This document shows, piece by piece, positions 30,826-39,133 of a stretch of DNA of 64,000 nucleotides. The notes under the pieces are model-generated. The model was not told where the DNA came from. It searched no databases and saw only the letters and a program-made list of their open reading frames with translations. Each line of letters begins with the position of its first letter. Position 1 is the stretch's first letter. A program made the position numbers and the translations under genes. Source of the DNA: Mycobacterium sp. IS-1742 (GTDB taxonomy: Bacteria > Actinomycetota > Actinomycetes > Mycobacteriales > Mycobacteriaceae); contig NZ_LQIV01000018.1 of assembly GCF_001500125.1 (NCBI RefSeq), positions 1 to 64,000 of the forward strand, written 5' to 3'.

Positions 30826-32043
30826 ATGCCTGAAGCCGTCATCGTCTCGACCGCGCGTTCGCCGATCGGCCGCGCCAACAAGGGGTCGCTGGTCGACATG
30901 CGGCCCGACGACCTCGCCGCCCAGATGGTGCGCGCCGCGCTGGACAAGGTGCCCTCGCTCGACCCGCACGACATCGACGACCTGATCATGGGCTGCGGCC
31001 AGCCGGCGGGCGAGTCCGGTTTCAACATCGGCCGCGCGGTGGCCGTGCAGCTCGGCTACGACTTCATGCCGGGCACCACGGTCAACCGGTACTGCTCGTC
31101 GTCGCTGCAGACGTCGCGGATGGCGTTCCACGCGATCAAGGCAGGCGAGGGCCATGCCTTCATCTCCGCGGGTGTGGAGACGGTGTCGCGTTTCGCGAAG
31201 GGCAACGCCGACGGCTGGCCCGACACCAAGAACCCGAAGTTCGCCGAGGCGCAGGAGCGGTCCGGCCAGTCCGCGGCCGGCGGCGACGAGTGGCACGACC
31301 CGCGCGAGGACGGCAACCTGCCGGACGTCTACATCGCGATGGGCCAGACCGCCGAGAACGTTGCACTGCACACGGGCATCAGCCGCGAGGACCAGGACCA
31401 CTGGGGCGTCCGCTCGCAGAACCGCGCCGAGGAGGCCATCAACAGCGGCTTCTTCGAGCGCGAGATCTCGCCGGTGACGCTGCCGGACGGCACGGTCGTG
31501 TCGAAGGACGACGGGCCGCGCGCAGGCACCTCCTACGAGAAGATCAGCCAGCTCAAGCCGGTGTTCCGGCCCAACGGCACGGTGACCGCCGGTAACGCAT
31601 GCCCGCTGAACGACGGCGCCGCCGCGGTGGTCATCATGAGCGACGAGAAGGCCCGGCAGCTGGGGTTGACGCCGCTGGCCCGCATCGTCGCGACCGGGGT
31701 GTCGGGGCTGTCGCCGGAGATCATGGGCCTCGGCCCGATCGAGGCGTCGAAGAAGGCGCTGGCCAATGCCGGGATGGGCATCGGCGACATCGACCTCTAC
31801 GAGATCAACGAGGCCTTCGCCGTGCAGGTGCTGGGCTCGGCGCGGGCACTCGGCATGGACGAGGACAAGCTGAACGTGTCCGGCGGCGCCATCGCGCTGG
31901 GGCATCCGTTCGGCATGACCGGCGCCCGTATCACCGCCACGCTGCTGAACAACCTGCAGACCCACGACAAGCAGTTCGGTCTGGAGACGATGTGCGTGGG
32001 CGGCGGTCAGGGTATGGCGATGATCATCGAGCGCCTCTCCTAG
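30826..32043 (+). CDS. fadA3: Acetyl-CoA acetyltransferase / beta-ketothiolase FadA3
   Basis: A 405-residue thiolase. Key features are the acyl-binding Cys in NRYCSSSLQTSR (about residue 92), the His in LGHPFGMTGAR, and the second catalytic Cys in ETMCVGGGQGMA near the C-terminus, with NEAFA in between. It performs thiolytic cleavage in beta-oxidation or the reverse condensation. A convergent hairpin follows its stop. Gene order matches fadA3 (Rv1074c) beside Rv1075c. Confidence 0.92.
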   Translation: MPEAVIVSTARSPIGRANKGSLVDMRPDDLAAQMVRAALDKVPSLDPHDIDDLIMGCGQPAGESGFNIGRAVAVQLGYDFMPGTTVNRYCSSSLQTSRMAFHAIKAGEGHAFISAGVETVSRFAKGNADGWPDTKNPKFAEAQERSGQSAAGGDEWHDPREDGNLPDVYIAMGQTAENVALHTGISREDQDHWGVRSQNRAEEAINSGFFEREISPVTLPDGTVVSKDDGPRAGTSYEKISQLKPVFRPNGTVTAGNACPLNDGAAAVVIMSDEKARQLGLTPLARIVATGVSGLSPEIMGLGPIEASKKALANAGMGIGDIDLYEINEAFAVQVLGSARALGMDEDKLNVSGGAIALGHPFGMTGARITATLLNNLQTHDKQFGLETMCVGGGQGMAMIIERLS

Positions 32044-32064
32044 CTCTTTTGCGTCCCGTTTCGC

Positions 32065-32120
32065 CGAGACTGCTGGGAGATCGCGATTCTCGCTGATCCA
32101 GCGATCTCACCGCAGTCTCG
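32065..32120. terminator. 20-bp stem-loop between convergent genes
   Basis: Arms 32065-32084 and 32101-32120 (CGAGACTGC...GAGATCGC) pair with two mismatches around a 16-base loop. The right arm overlaps the stop codon of the convergent AbiEi/DUF559 gene. It probably terminates both transcripts. Confidence 0.65.
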
Positions 32121-32952
32121 ATGATCGGACACGCTCGACCCTCCGCACGATGTCGTGCTCCGGGTCGGACCTGACGACTCTGACGACCTTCCAGTCGAGC
32201 TCTGCGAGTTCCTCGGCGCGCTTGATGTCCTTTGCGTAGCGCACAGGGTCCGTCCGGTGGTGGTCGCCGTCGTATTCGACGGCCAGCTTGAGGTCCTCCC
32301 ACCCCATGTCGAGGTAGTACTTCGACCAGCCGTCGGTCCGCAGGACAGGGATCTGGGTTCGCGGCCGAGGGAAGCCGGCGCGGATCAGAAGCAGTCGTAG
32401 CCACGTCTCCTTCGGCGATTCCGCGCCGGGATCGTAGAGATCCAGTGCAGTCCGGAGTTGGCGTATCCGCCGTGCGCCCCGGTGTTCTGCGGCCAAGTCG
32501 AGCACGTCTCGCGTCCGGAAGCCCGTGGCGGCGCCGAGGGCGTCGAGCTTGGCTACGGCTGCGCCCAGCCCGACGCAACGGCCGATGTCGAACGCTGTGC
32601 GAGACACCGTGGTGATCGACATGCCGCGGTAGCCGGTGATCTCGTACGGCGTGAGGCTGGAATCCGACGTGCGGATCCCGCGCGGTTGCCGTGCGTTCGC
32701 CCACATCATCTCTACGGGCGCGTTGTCGTCGACCCACTTGGCACCGTGCAGCGCGGCGGCGGTGTTGCCCGCGATCACTCCCTCACGGTGTGACCACAAC
32801 CATGCGGCTTTCGCCCGTCGTTGCAGCGTGAGTTCGACGTCTTTGGCGACGTAGACGTCGGGGAAGACGAGCCGGTAGCGCCGACGCAACTCGTGCTTGC
32901 GGATGCGTCCGGAAGCCACCGCAGTGCTGCCGACGAACGGTTCGGTTGTCAT
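32107..32952 (-). CDS. AbiEi-like winged helix plus DUF559 nuclease-fold protein
   Basis: A 281-residue protein with an N-terminal region typical of type IV antitoxin AbiEi-like proteins (GRIRKHELRRRYRLVFPDVYVAKD) and a C-terminal DUF559/Vsr-like endonuclease fold (LKLAVEYDGDHHRTDPVRYAKDIKRAEEL, near residue 225). The acidic EYDGDHH core fits the restriction-endonuclease-like fold. Such proteins are abundant in mycobacteria and their function is unknown. The start at 32952 is the Met of MTTEPFVGS; an in-frame opening to 33081 is not supported by conservation. No partner toxin gene was seen beside it. Confidence 0.72.
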   Translation of the reverse strand: MTTEPFVGSTAVASGRIRKHELRRRYRLVFPDVYVAKDVELTLQRRAKAAWLWSHREGVIAGNTAAALHGAKWVDDNAPVEMMWANARQPRGIRTSDSSLTPYEITGYRGMSITTVSRTAFDIGRCVGLGAAVAKLDALGAATGFRTRDVLDLAAEHRGARRIRQLRTALDLYDPGAESPKETWLRLLLIRAGFPRPRTQIPVLRTDGWSKYYLDMGWEDLKLAVEYDGDHHRTDPVRYAKDIKRAEELAELDWKVVRVVRSDPEHDIVRRVERVRSSRLR

Positions 32953-33067
32953 ACCCGCAGAGTCGGCTCGGCGGCGGACACGAGGGCACATCCAGACTGC
33001 TGTCAGACCACCGCCTGTGGAGAAATCGCGATCTGTGAGCAGTTTCGGCCCCAAGACAACAAGCAGA

Positions 33068-33094
33068 AAGCCCGGCACCACCGGTGCCGGGCTT
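33068..33094 (-). terminator. Rho-independent terminator of the Bax-inhibitor gene
   Basis: A perfect 12-bp stem (33068-33079 with 33083-33094, AAGCCCGGCACC type) has a 3-base loop and, on the minus strand, is followed by TTTCTGCTT. It sits 15 bases past the stop of the gene at 33109. Confidence 0.85.
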
Positions 33095-33108
33095 CCTTGG
33101 AAGGGCTG

Positions 33109-33957
33109 CTAGTCGTTCTGGAAGTAACTGAGCAGCCGCAGGATCTCGATGTACAGCCAGACCAGCGTGACGGTCAGGCCCAGGGCGACGCCCCACGCGG
33201 CCTTCTCCGGCGCACCGGCGCGGATCATCTGGTCGGCGGCGTCGAAGTCGATCAGGAAGCTGAACGCCGCGAGGCCGATGCAGACCAGCGAGAAGATGAT
33301 GGCGATGGTGCCGCCGCTGCGCAGGCCCATGCCCTCGCCGCCGCCCACGCCGAACAGCGCGAGCACGAAGTTGCCGAGCATGAGCACCAGCACACCGAAC
33401 ATGCCGGCGACGATCATGCGGGTGAACTTCGGCGTCACGCGGATGGCGCCGGTCTTGTAGACGACCAGCATGCCGAAGAAGACGCCGAACGTGGCCAGCA
33501 GCGCCTGGGTGATCAGCGCGCCCGCGTTGCCGCCCGCGACGACGACGTTGCCGAACAGCCACGAGATCGCGCCCAGGAACAGACCTTCCAGGCCCGCGTA
33601 GGTCAGCACGACGCCGGGGTTGTCCTGTTTGCGCCCGAAGGTGGCGATCAGGACGACCACCAGGCCACCGATCGCGCCGATCAGGGTCAGCGGGCCGGCC
33701 AGCGCCGGGTTCATGCCGACCAGGAAGTAGGAGACGACGGCGACGGCGGTCAGCACGGCCAGCGTGATGCCGGTCTTGGTGACGACGTCGTCGATGGTCA
33801 TCGGCCGGGAGACCCCGGTCTGCTGCGGGTACTGCGTCGTGTACGGCTCAGCCTGCATCTGCTGGGCACCGTAGCCGGCGGCTCCGGTACCGAATGTCGC
33901 GTATCCGCCCTGCGTCTTCGGCAGGGAGCGGAATACCGGGTTGCTGCTCTCGCGCAC
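33109..33957 (-). CDS. Bax inhibitor-1/YccA-family membrane protein
   Basis: A 282-residue protein. The first about 60 residues are hydrophilic with Gly/Tyr/Gln-rich stretches, and seven membrane helices follow (LAVLTAVAVVSYFLVG onward), with an acidic C-terminal helix end (LLSYFQND). Bacterial Bax-inhibitor proteins such as YetJ act as pH-sensitive calcium leak channels; a conserved Asp pair is expected in the last helices (for example LIDFDAADQ). It is divergent from echA9 and ends in a strong terminator. Confidence 0.85.
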   Translation of the reverse strand: MRESSNPVFRSLPKTQGGYATFGTGAAGYGAQQMQAEPYTTQYPQQTGVSRPMTIDDVVTKTGITLAVLTAVAVVSYFLVGMNPALAGPLTLIGAIGGLVVVLIATFGRKQDNPGVVLTYAGLEGLFLGAISWLFGNVVVAGGNAGALITQALLATFGVFFGMLVVYKTGAIRVTPKFTRMIVAGMFGVLVLMLGNFVLALFGVGGGEGMGLRSGGTIAIIFSLVCIGLAAFSFLIDFDAADQMIRAGAPEKAAWGVALGLTVTLVWLYIEILRLLSYFQND

Positions 33958-34125
33958 CGTCGGGTCCTCTCATAGGTGGTTCGATGACGAACACACGATC
34001 AACGTGCGACGGTCCGGCGTGAGTTCCCGAAATCGAAGCAAGATCTCACAGGAACTTCCCAGGACGGTCGAGCGAAACCTTACCCGTCGTGCGCGCACCT
34101 CGGGCGACGATCTACATTGCTTCCC

Positions 34126-35163
34126 GTGGCGGAAAACGAGGATGTCCTAGTTTCTGTGGAGAACGGCGTCGGGCTCGTCGTCCTGAACCGGCCCAAGGCG
34201 ATCAACTCGCTGACCCACGGCATGGTGACCACGCTGGCGGATGCGCTGCACGCCTGGGAGACGGACGACGGTGTCCACACCGTGCTGCTGTCCGGGGCGG
34301 GCGAACGCGGTCTGTGCGCCGGCGGCGACGTGATCGCGCTCTATCACAGCGCCAAGGCCGGCGGCGACGACGCGAGGCGGTTCTGGTTCGAGGAGTACCA
34401 GCTCAACTCCTACATCGGCCGCTATCCCAAACCGTACGTGGCGGTGATGGACGGCATCGTCATGGGCGGGGGCGTCGGCGTCAGCGCACACGGCGACGTG
34501 CGGGTGGTCACCGACACCACGAAGATGGGCATGCCCGAGGTCGGCATCGGCTTCATCCCCGACGTGGGCGGCACCTACCTGCTGTCGCGCGCTCCCGGGC
34601 TGCTCGGCCTGCACGCCGCGCTGACCGGTGCCCCGTTCTCCGGCGCCGACGCGATCGCCATGGGGTTCGCGGACCACTTCGTGCCGCACGACAAGCTCGA
34701 CGACTTCAAGGCGGCGGTCGTCGCCGACGGCGCCGAGGCCGCGCTGGCCGCCCACGCGATCGAACCACCCGCGAGCCCGCTGCTCGCCCAACGTGACTGG
34801 ATCGACGACTGCTACGCCCGTGACACCGTCGCCGAGATCGTCGTCGCGCTGCGCGGCCACGACGCCGGCCCGGCCCACGACGCCGCCGACCTCATCGAGT
34901 CCCGCTCCCCCGTCGCGCTGGCCGTCGCGCTCGAATCGGTCCGCCGGGCGGCCCGACTCGACACACTGGAGGACGTGCTCCGCGACGAATACCGCGTCTC
35001 GTGTGCGTCGCTGCGCTCACACGACTTCGTCGAGGGCATCCGCGCCCAGCTCGTCGACAAGGACCGCAATCCGAAGTGGTCGCACCAGTCGGCCACCGAG
35101 GTCACCCGGGCCGACGTCGACGCCTACTTCGCCCCCGCCGACCCCGAACTCACGTTCCCGTAA
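34126..35163 (+). CDS. echA9: Enoyl-CoA hydratase/3-hydroxyisobutyryl-CoA hydrolase
   Basis: A 345-residue crotonase-fold protein. The oxyanion-hole motifs [18 protein letters not shown] and [19 protein letters not shown] are present, with [20 protein letters not shown] downstream. The extra C-terminal region ([24 protein letters not shown]) is characteristic of HIBYL-CoA hydrolases of valine degradation. GTG at 34126 or TTG at 34117 may serve as start. It is followed ten bases later by echA8. Confidence 0.88.
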   Translation: MAENEDVLVSVENGVGLVVLNRPKAINSLTHGMVTTLADALHAWETDDGVHTVLLSGAGERGLCAGGDVIALYHSAKAGGDDARRFWFEEYQLNSYIGRYPKPYVAVMDGIVMGGGVGVSAHGDVRVVTDTTKMGMPEVGIGFIPDVGGTYLLSRAPGLLGLHAALTGAPFSGADAIAMGFADHFVPHDKLDDFKAAVVADGAEAALAAHAIEPPASPLLAQRDWIDDCYARDTVAEIVVALRGHDAGPAHDAADLIESRSPVALAVALESVRRAARLDTLEDVLRDEYRVSCASLRSHDFVEGIRAQLVDKDRNPKWSHQSATEVTRADVDAYFAPADPELTFP

Positions 35164-35173
35164 AGGAGAAGCC

Positions 35174-35947
35174 ATGGATTACGAGACCATCCTCGTCACC
35201 CGCGACGGCCGGGTCGGCACGATCACGCTGAACCGCCCCAAAGCGCTCAACGCGCTCAACTCGCAGGTGATGGCCGAAGTCACCACGGCCGCAGCCGAGT
35301 TCGACGCCGACGAGAACATCGGCGCCATCGTCGTCACCGGCAGCGAGAAAGCCTTCGCGGCGGGCGCCGACATCAAGGAGATGGCGAACCTGTCGTTCGC
35401 CGAGGTCTTCACCTCGGACTTCTTCGCGCTGTGGGGCAAATTCGCCGCGACCCGCACCCCCACCATCGCCGCCGTCGCGGGCTACGCGCTCGGCGGGGGG
35501 TGCGAGCTCGCCATGATGTGCGACATCCTGATCGCCGCCGACGGCGCCAAGTTCGGCCAGCCGGAGATCAAACTCGGTGTGCTGCCCGGCATGGGCGGGT
35601 CGCAGCGCCTCACCCGCGCGATCGGCAAGGCCAAGGCGATGGACCTGATCCTGACCGGCCGCACCATCGGCGCAGAAGAGGCCGAACGCAGCGGTCTGGT
35701 GTCGCGGGTGGTCCCGGCCGACAAGCTGCTCGACGAGGCCAACCAGGTCGCCGCCACGATTGCGGGCATGTCGCGCAACGCATCCCGGATGGCCAAGGAA
35801 GCGGTCGACCGCGCGTTCGAGTCCACGCTGACCGAGGGGCTGCTCTACGAACGCCGGCTCTTCCACTCCGCGTTCGCGACCGAGGACCAGAAGGAAGGCA
35901 TGGCGGCGTTCAGCGAGAAGCGCCCCGCCAACTTCACCCATCGCTAA
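35174..35947 (+). CDS. echA8: Enoyl-CoA hydratase EchA8
   Basis: A 257-residue enoyl-CoA hydratase for the second step of beta-oxidation. The oxyanion hole is formed by [12 protein letters not shown] and [15 protein letters not shown]; the catalytic Glu pair lies in GGGCELAMM and [23 protein letters not shown] seven bases before the ATG sets the start. It is co-oriented with echA9 (gap 10 bases) and lies 9 bases before the hydrolase at 35957, indicating an operon. Confidence 0.93.
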   Translation: MDYETILVTRDGRVGTITLNRPKALNALNSQVMAEVTTAAAEFDADENIGAIVVTGSEKAFAAGADIKEMANLSFAEVFTSDFFALWGKFAATRTPTIAAVAGYALGGGCELAMMCDILIAADGAKFGQPEIKLGVLPGMGGSQRLTRAIGKAKAMDLILTGRTIGAEEAERSGLVSRVVPADKLLDEANQVAATIAGMSRNASRMAKEAVDRAFESTLTEGLLYERRLFHSAFATEDQKEGMAAFSEKRPANFTHR

Positions 35948-35956
35948 TCTGCAGCG

Positions 35957-37642
35957 GTGACCGTCACCGAGCAGTCGCCGCCGCAGGACCGGCCACCACT
36001 GAAACGGGCGTGGTGGCTGCGCCGCTACACGTTCTTCGGCACCGCTGTCGGGCTGGTGTTCCTGTGGTTCTCGCTCACCCCGTCGCTGTTGCCGCGCGGT
36101 CCGCTGTTCCAGGGTCTGGTCAGCGGCGGGGCCGGCGCCACCGGGTACGCGATCGGCGTGTTCGGGGTCTGGCTGGTGCGCTACATGCTCTCCAGGGACA
36201 CCAGTCCGGCGGCTCCGCGGTGGGCCTGGTGGGCGTTGGTGGCGGTCGGCGTCGTCGGCCAGGTGCTGATGATCGTCTACTTCCACGTCTGCCAGGACCA
36301 GGTGCGCGATGCGATGGGCGTGCCGCGGATGGGGTTCTGGGAGCATCCGCTGACCGCGGTGCTGGCCATCGTCGTGCTGTTCGCGCTCGTCGAGGTGGGC
36401 CAACAGATCCGCAGACTGGTCCGCTTCCTGGTCGGACAACTCAATCGTGTTGCGCCGCCGCGGATCTCGGCTGTCGTCGTGGTGGTCCTGCTGTTGGCGC
36501 TGACGGTCGCACTGCTCAATGGCGTCGTGGTCCGCGGGGCGATGAGCGCGATCAACAACACCTTCGAGACGGTCAACGACGAGACCGACCCCGACACCCC
36601 CGCGCCGGAGACCCCGTTGCGTTCGGGCGGTCCGCAGTCGCTGGCCAGCTGGGAGTCGCTGGGCCATCAGGGCCGGATCTTCGTCTCGGGCGGGCCGACG
36701 GTCGAGGAACTCAGCGCCTTCAACGGCGCACCCGCGACCGAACCGATCCGCGCCTACGCCGGCCTCAACTCGGCCGACGGCATCCGCGCGACCGCCGCCC
36801 TGGCCGCCAGGGAACTGCTGCGCACCGGCGGCCTGGACCGCGCGGTCATCGCGGTCGCGACCACCACGGGCACCGGCTGGATCAACGAGGCCGAGGCCTC
36901 CGCGCTGGAGTACATGTACAACGGCGACACCGCCATCGTGTCGATGCAGTACTCGTTCCTGCCCAGCTGGCTGTCGTTCCTCGTCGACAAGGAGAACGCC
37001 CGGCAGGCCGGACAGGCGTTGTTCGAGGCCGTCGACGCGTTGGTGCGCGAGTTGCCCGAGGCCCGGCGTCCGCGTCTGGTGGTGTTCGGCGAGAGCCTGG
37101 GCTCGTTCGGCGGCGAGGCGCCGTTCCTGGCGCTGAACAACCTCATCGCGCGCACCGACGGCGCGCTGTTCTCCGGCCCGACGTTCAACAACACGATCTG
37201 GACCGACCTGACCGGACAGCGCGATCCGGGCTCGCCGGAATGGTTGCCGATCTTCGACAAGGGTGACAACGTCCGCTTCGTCGCCCGCCCGGACGACCTG
37301 GGCCGCCCCGACGATCCTTGGGCCACACCGAGAGTGGTGTACCTGCAGCACGCATCGGACCCGATCGCGTGGTGGAACCCCGACCTGTTGTTCGCCCGCC
37401 CGGACTGGCTGAAGGAACCACCGGGCTACGACCGGACGGCCCGGATGAAATGGATCCCGGTGGTGACGTTCCTGCAGGTGTCGGCGGACATGGCGGTTGC
37501 CGTCGACGTTCCGGACGGCCACGGCCACGTCTACGTCAAGGATGTCGTCAACGGCTGGGCGGCGGTTCTGCAGCCGCCGGGGTGGACGCCGGAGAAGACG
37601 GAGCAACTGCGACCGGTGCTGCACTCCGACGAGAACAGTTAG
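35957..37642 (+). CDS. Membrane-anchored alpha/beta-hydrolase (Rv1069c type)
   Basis: A 561-residue protein. The N-terminal about 200 residues have four or five membrane helices. A large extracytoplasmic domain follows with the nucleophile elbow VVFGESLGSFGGEA (near residue 385) and a probable catalytic His in VDVPDGHGHVYVKDV near the end. It matches the actinobacterial alpha/beta-hydrolase family with an N-terminal membrane domain. Substrate unknown; a lipase or peptidoglycan/lipid hydrolase role is possible. Its GTG follows echA8 closely and its 3' end overlaps the convergent rhodanese gene by four bases. Confidence 0.82.
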   Translation: MTVTEQSPPQDRPPLKRAWWLRRYTFFGTAVGLVFLWFSLTPSLLPRGPLFQGLVSGGAGATGYAIGVFGVWLVRYMLSRDTSPAAPRWAWWALVAVGVVGQVLMIVYFHVCQDQVRDAMGVPRMGFWEHPLTAVLAIVVLFALVEVGQQIRRLVRFLVGQLNRVAPPRISAVVVVVLLLALTVALLNGVVVRGAMSAINNTFETVNDETDPDTPAPETPLRSGGPQSLASWESLGHQGRIFVSGGPTVEELSAFNGAPATEPIRAYAGLNSADGIRATAALAARELLRTGGLDRAVIAVATTTGTGWINEAEASALEYMYNGDTAIVSMQYSFLPSWLSFLVDKENARQAGQALFEAVDALVRELPEARRPRLVVFGESLGSFGGEAPFLALNNLIARTDGALFSGPTFNNTIWTDLTGQRDPGSPEWLPIFDKGDNVRFVARPDDLGRPDDPWATPRVVYLQHASDPIAWWNPDLLFARPDWLKEPPGYDRTARMKWIPVVTFLQVSADMAVAVDVPDGHGHVYVKDVVNGWAAVLQPPGWTPEKTEQLRPVLHSDENS

Positions 37643-38013
37643 ACGAGTACGCCTTCGGCCTTGAGCGCGTGGTAGCCGCCGACGACATCGGTGGCCCGGT
37701 GCAGCCCGAGGTCGCGCAGCGACGCCGCGGCCAGACTCGAGGTGTAGCCCTCCGAGCACAGCACCACCCATTCGACGTCGTCGCCGACGGCCTGCGGTAT
37801 CCGGGCGTCGCTGGTGGGATCACAACGCCACTCGAGCACGTTGCGCTCGATCACCAGCGCGGCGGGCACCTCGCCCTCCCGCGCGCGCTGGGCCTGCGGA
37901 CGGATGTCGACGAGCACCGCGCCGCGCTCCAGCGCGGCGGGCACCGCGGCCGCGGGCATGCGCTGCAGCGTGGCGCGGGCCTCGTCGAGTACGCGGTCGA
38001 TGCGACTGGCCAT
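37639..38013 (-). CDS. Rhodanese-like domain protein
   Basis: A 124-residue single rhodanese domain. The active-site loop CSEGYTS (Cys near residue 85) carries the sulfane sulfur, and DIRPQAQRAREGEVPAAL forms the conserved early segment. It starts one base after the cysteine dioxygenase stop, so the two form an operon in which it may transfer sulfur released from cysteine catabolism. The pair corresponds to Rv1065-Rv1066. Confidence 0.88.
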   Translation of the reverse strand: MASRIDRVLDEARATLQRMPAAAVPAALERGAVLVDIRPQAQRAREGEVPAALVIERNVLEWRCDPTSDARIPQAVGDDVEWVVLCSEGYTSSLAAASLRDLGLHRATDVVGGYHALKAEGVLV

Positions 38014-38014
38014 G

Positions 38015-38545
38015 TCAGCCCTCCGGCGATTCGGTGAGTTCGGTTCGGTTGCGGCGCAACGTCTGTCGATCGGTGACCTCGTAGTAGGACATCGCGGTCA
38101 ACGGCGGCGAGTAGGCGTGCACGCTCAGGGTGGGCCCGCCGGTGGTGTCGGGTGTCCACACCACGTCGTGCACCCAGCCGAGCGGGAACGCGGCCTGATC
38201 GCCCGCCGCCAGGCGCCGCCGTCGCAGGCCGTCACCGTCCCACCGGGTTTCGGACAGCGACCCGGAGACCACGGTCAGCGCGCCGAGCGAACCGCCGTGG
38301 TCGTGCAATTCGGTGGACCGTTCCGGCACCCAGCTGATCAGCCAGATGTCGAGTTCGTCGTCCCCGTGCAGCCGGGTGTACCAGCGGTCGTCGGTGGGGA
38401 CGCCGCCGCGGGGCAGCAGGTGGTCGTAACGCCCGCTGATCAGATCGTCGGCTCCACGGTCGGTGGCGTGCAGCAGGTCGGGCAGGCGCAACCGGGTGGG
38501 CGCGGAGACAGCGGGGACGGCAGGGGCAAGGGTGTGCACGGACAT
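38015..38545 (-). CDS. Cysteine dioxygenase family protein
   Basis: A 176-residue cupin of the CDO_I family that oxidises cysteine (or a related thiol) to a sulfinate with non-heme iron. The three-His ligand set is visible as ELHDHGGSLGAL (two His near residues 87 and 89) and GWVHDVVW (third His near 139). GGAG eight bases upstream sets the ATG at 38545. It is the first gene of the CDO-rhodanese operon. A short upstream ORF ending in tandem Cys codons, 40 bases before the start, suggests control by cysteine supply. Confidence 0.87.
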   Translation of the reverse strand: MSVHTLAPAVPAVSAPTRLRLPDLLHATDRGADDLISGRYDHLLPRGGVPTDDRWYTRLHGDDELDIWLISWVPERSTELHDHGGSLGALTVVSGSLSETRWDGDGLRRRRLAAGDQAAFPLGWVHDVVWTPDTTGGPTLSVHAYSPPLTAMSYYEVTDRQTLRRNRTELTESPEG

Positions 38546-38563
38546 GACGGGAACTCCAGAAGG

Positions 38564-38575
38564 CAGACGGGTCTG
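38564..38575 (-). promoter_or_regulatory. Small dyad in the leader of the CDO operon
   Basis: CAGACCCGTCTG forms a 5-bp stem with a 2-base loop between the Cys leader stop and the dioxygenase ribosome binding site. It may be part of the attenuator structure. Confidence 0.35.
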
Positions 38576-38585
38576 AGGGTGGGCG

Positions 38586-38627
38586 TCAGGCCCGACAACA
38601 CTCCAGAACCGCGGTCCGCTCCGTCAC
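38586..38627 (-). CDS. Polycysteine leader peptide (putative cysteine attenuator)
   Basis: A 13-residue ORF (MTERTAVLECCRA) starts with GTG and has two consecutive TGT codons followed by Arg-Ala-stop. An in-frame ATG at 38657 would make it 23 residues. Short leader ORFs ending in CC-R motifs, often leaderless, are known cysteine-responsive attenuators of sulfur operons in mycobacteria. Here the ORF stops 40 bases before cysteine dioxygenase. A nine-base sequence TTCTGGAGT occurs both over its Cys codons and over the dioxygenase Shine-Dalgarno, and a CAGAC/GTCTG dyad lies between. The exact start is uncertain. Confidence 0.65.
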   Translation of the reverse strand: MTERTAVLECCRA

Positions 38628-38655
38628 GGCGGCCAGTGTTGCATAGATTGGGCCC

Positions 38656-39093
38656 ATGCGCAGGTGCCTCCCCCGCCTCTTCGCGGCCGTCGCCGTCGCC
38701 GGTGGCGCCGTCCTCACGGGCTGTTCGAGCGGCGGTGACGACGCTGCGGAAACGTCGTCGCCGCAGGCCACCGCCTCGCCGACGACCACGGCCGCCCGCA
38801 CGGCGGCACCGGGTGAGGTGGGTATCTCGCCGGGAGGGGTGACGACGGCCGTCGGCGCCCCGGCCGAGTCCACCGAGGACGAGTACTTCCAGGCCTGCAA
38901 CGCGGCGCGGCTGTGGATGGCCGAACGCGGTGGCGACCCCAAAGCGCAGCTCGAGCCGTATCTCGCCGACATCCAGAAGTCGGACGCGGCCGGCCCCGGC
39001 ACCTTCGGGACGCCATGGTCGCGGCTCGCACCGCCGCGTCAGGCCGCGGTGATCGTCGCCGCCGAGGCCGCCGCCGACCAGTTGTGCGGCTGA
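38656..39093 (+). CDS. lpqV: Lipoprotein LpqV
   Basis: A 145-residue lipoprotein. The signal peptide ends in the lipobox LTGC (Cys near residue 23), followed by a Thr/Ser-rich linker and a conserved C-terminal domain with two Cys residues (FQACNAARLW and DQLCG). It corresponds to M. tuberculosis LpqV (Rv1064c) and is placed next to the patatin gene as there. Its ATG overlaps on the opposite strand the possible ATG of the cysteine leader ORF. Function unknown. Confidence 0.85.
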   Translation: MRRCLPRLFAAVAVAGGAVLTGCSSGGDDAAETSSPQATASPTTTAARTAAPGEVGISPGGVTTAVGAPAESTEDEYFQACNAARLWMAERGGDPKAQLEPYLADIQKSDAAGPGTFGTPWSRLAPPRQAAVIVAAEAAADQLCG

Positions 39094-39133
39094 GTTCGAA
39101 TCACGCTGCGCGAAACGGGCGGACAATGGCGCC

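Noticed and set aside
35150..37771. 873-codon open frame on the minus strand
   Set aside because: It lies antisense to echA8 and the alpha/beta-hydrolase, is extremely rich in Arg, Gly, His and Ala, has no recognisable motif, and is explained by high GC at third positions.
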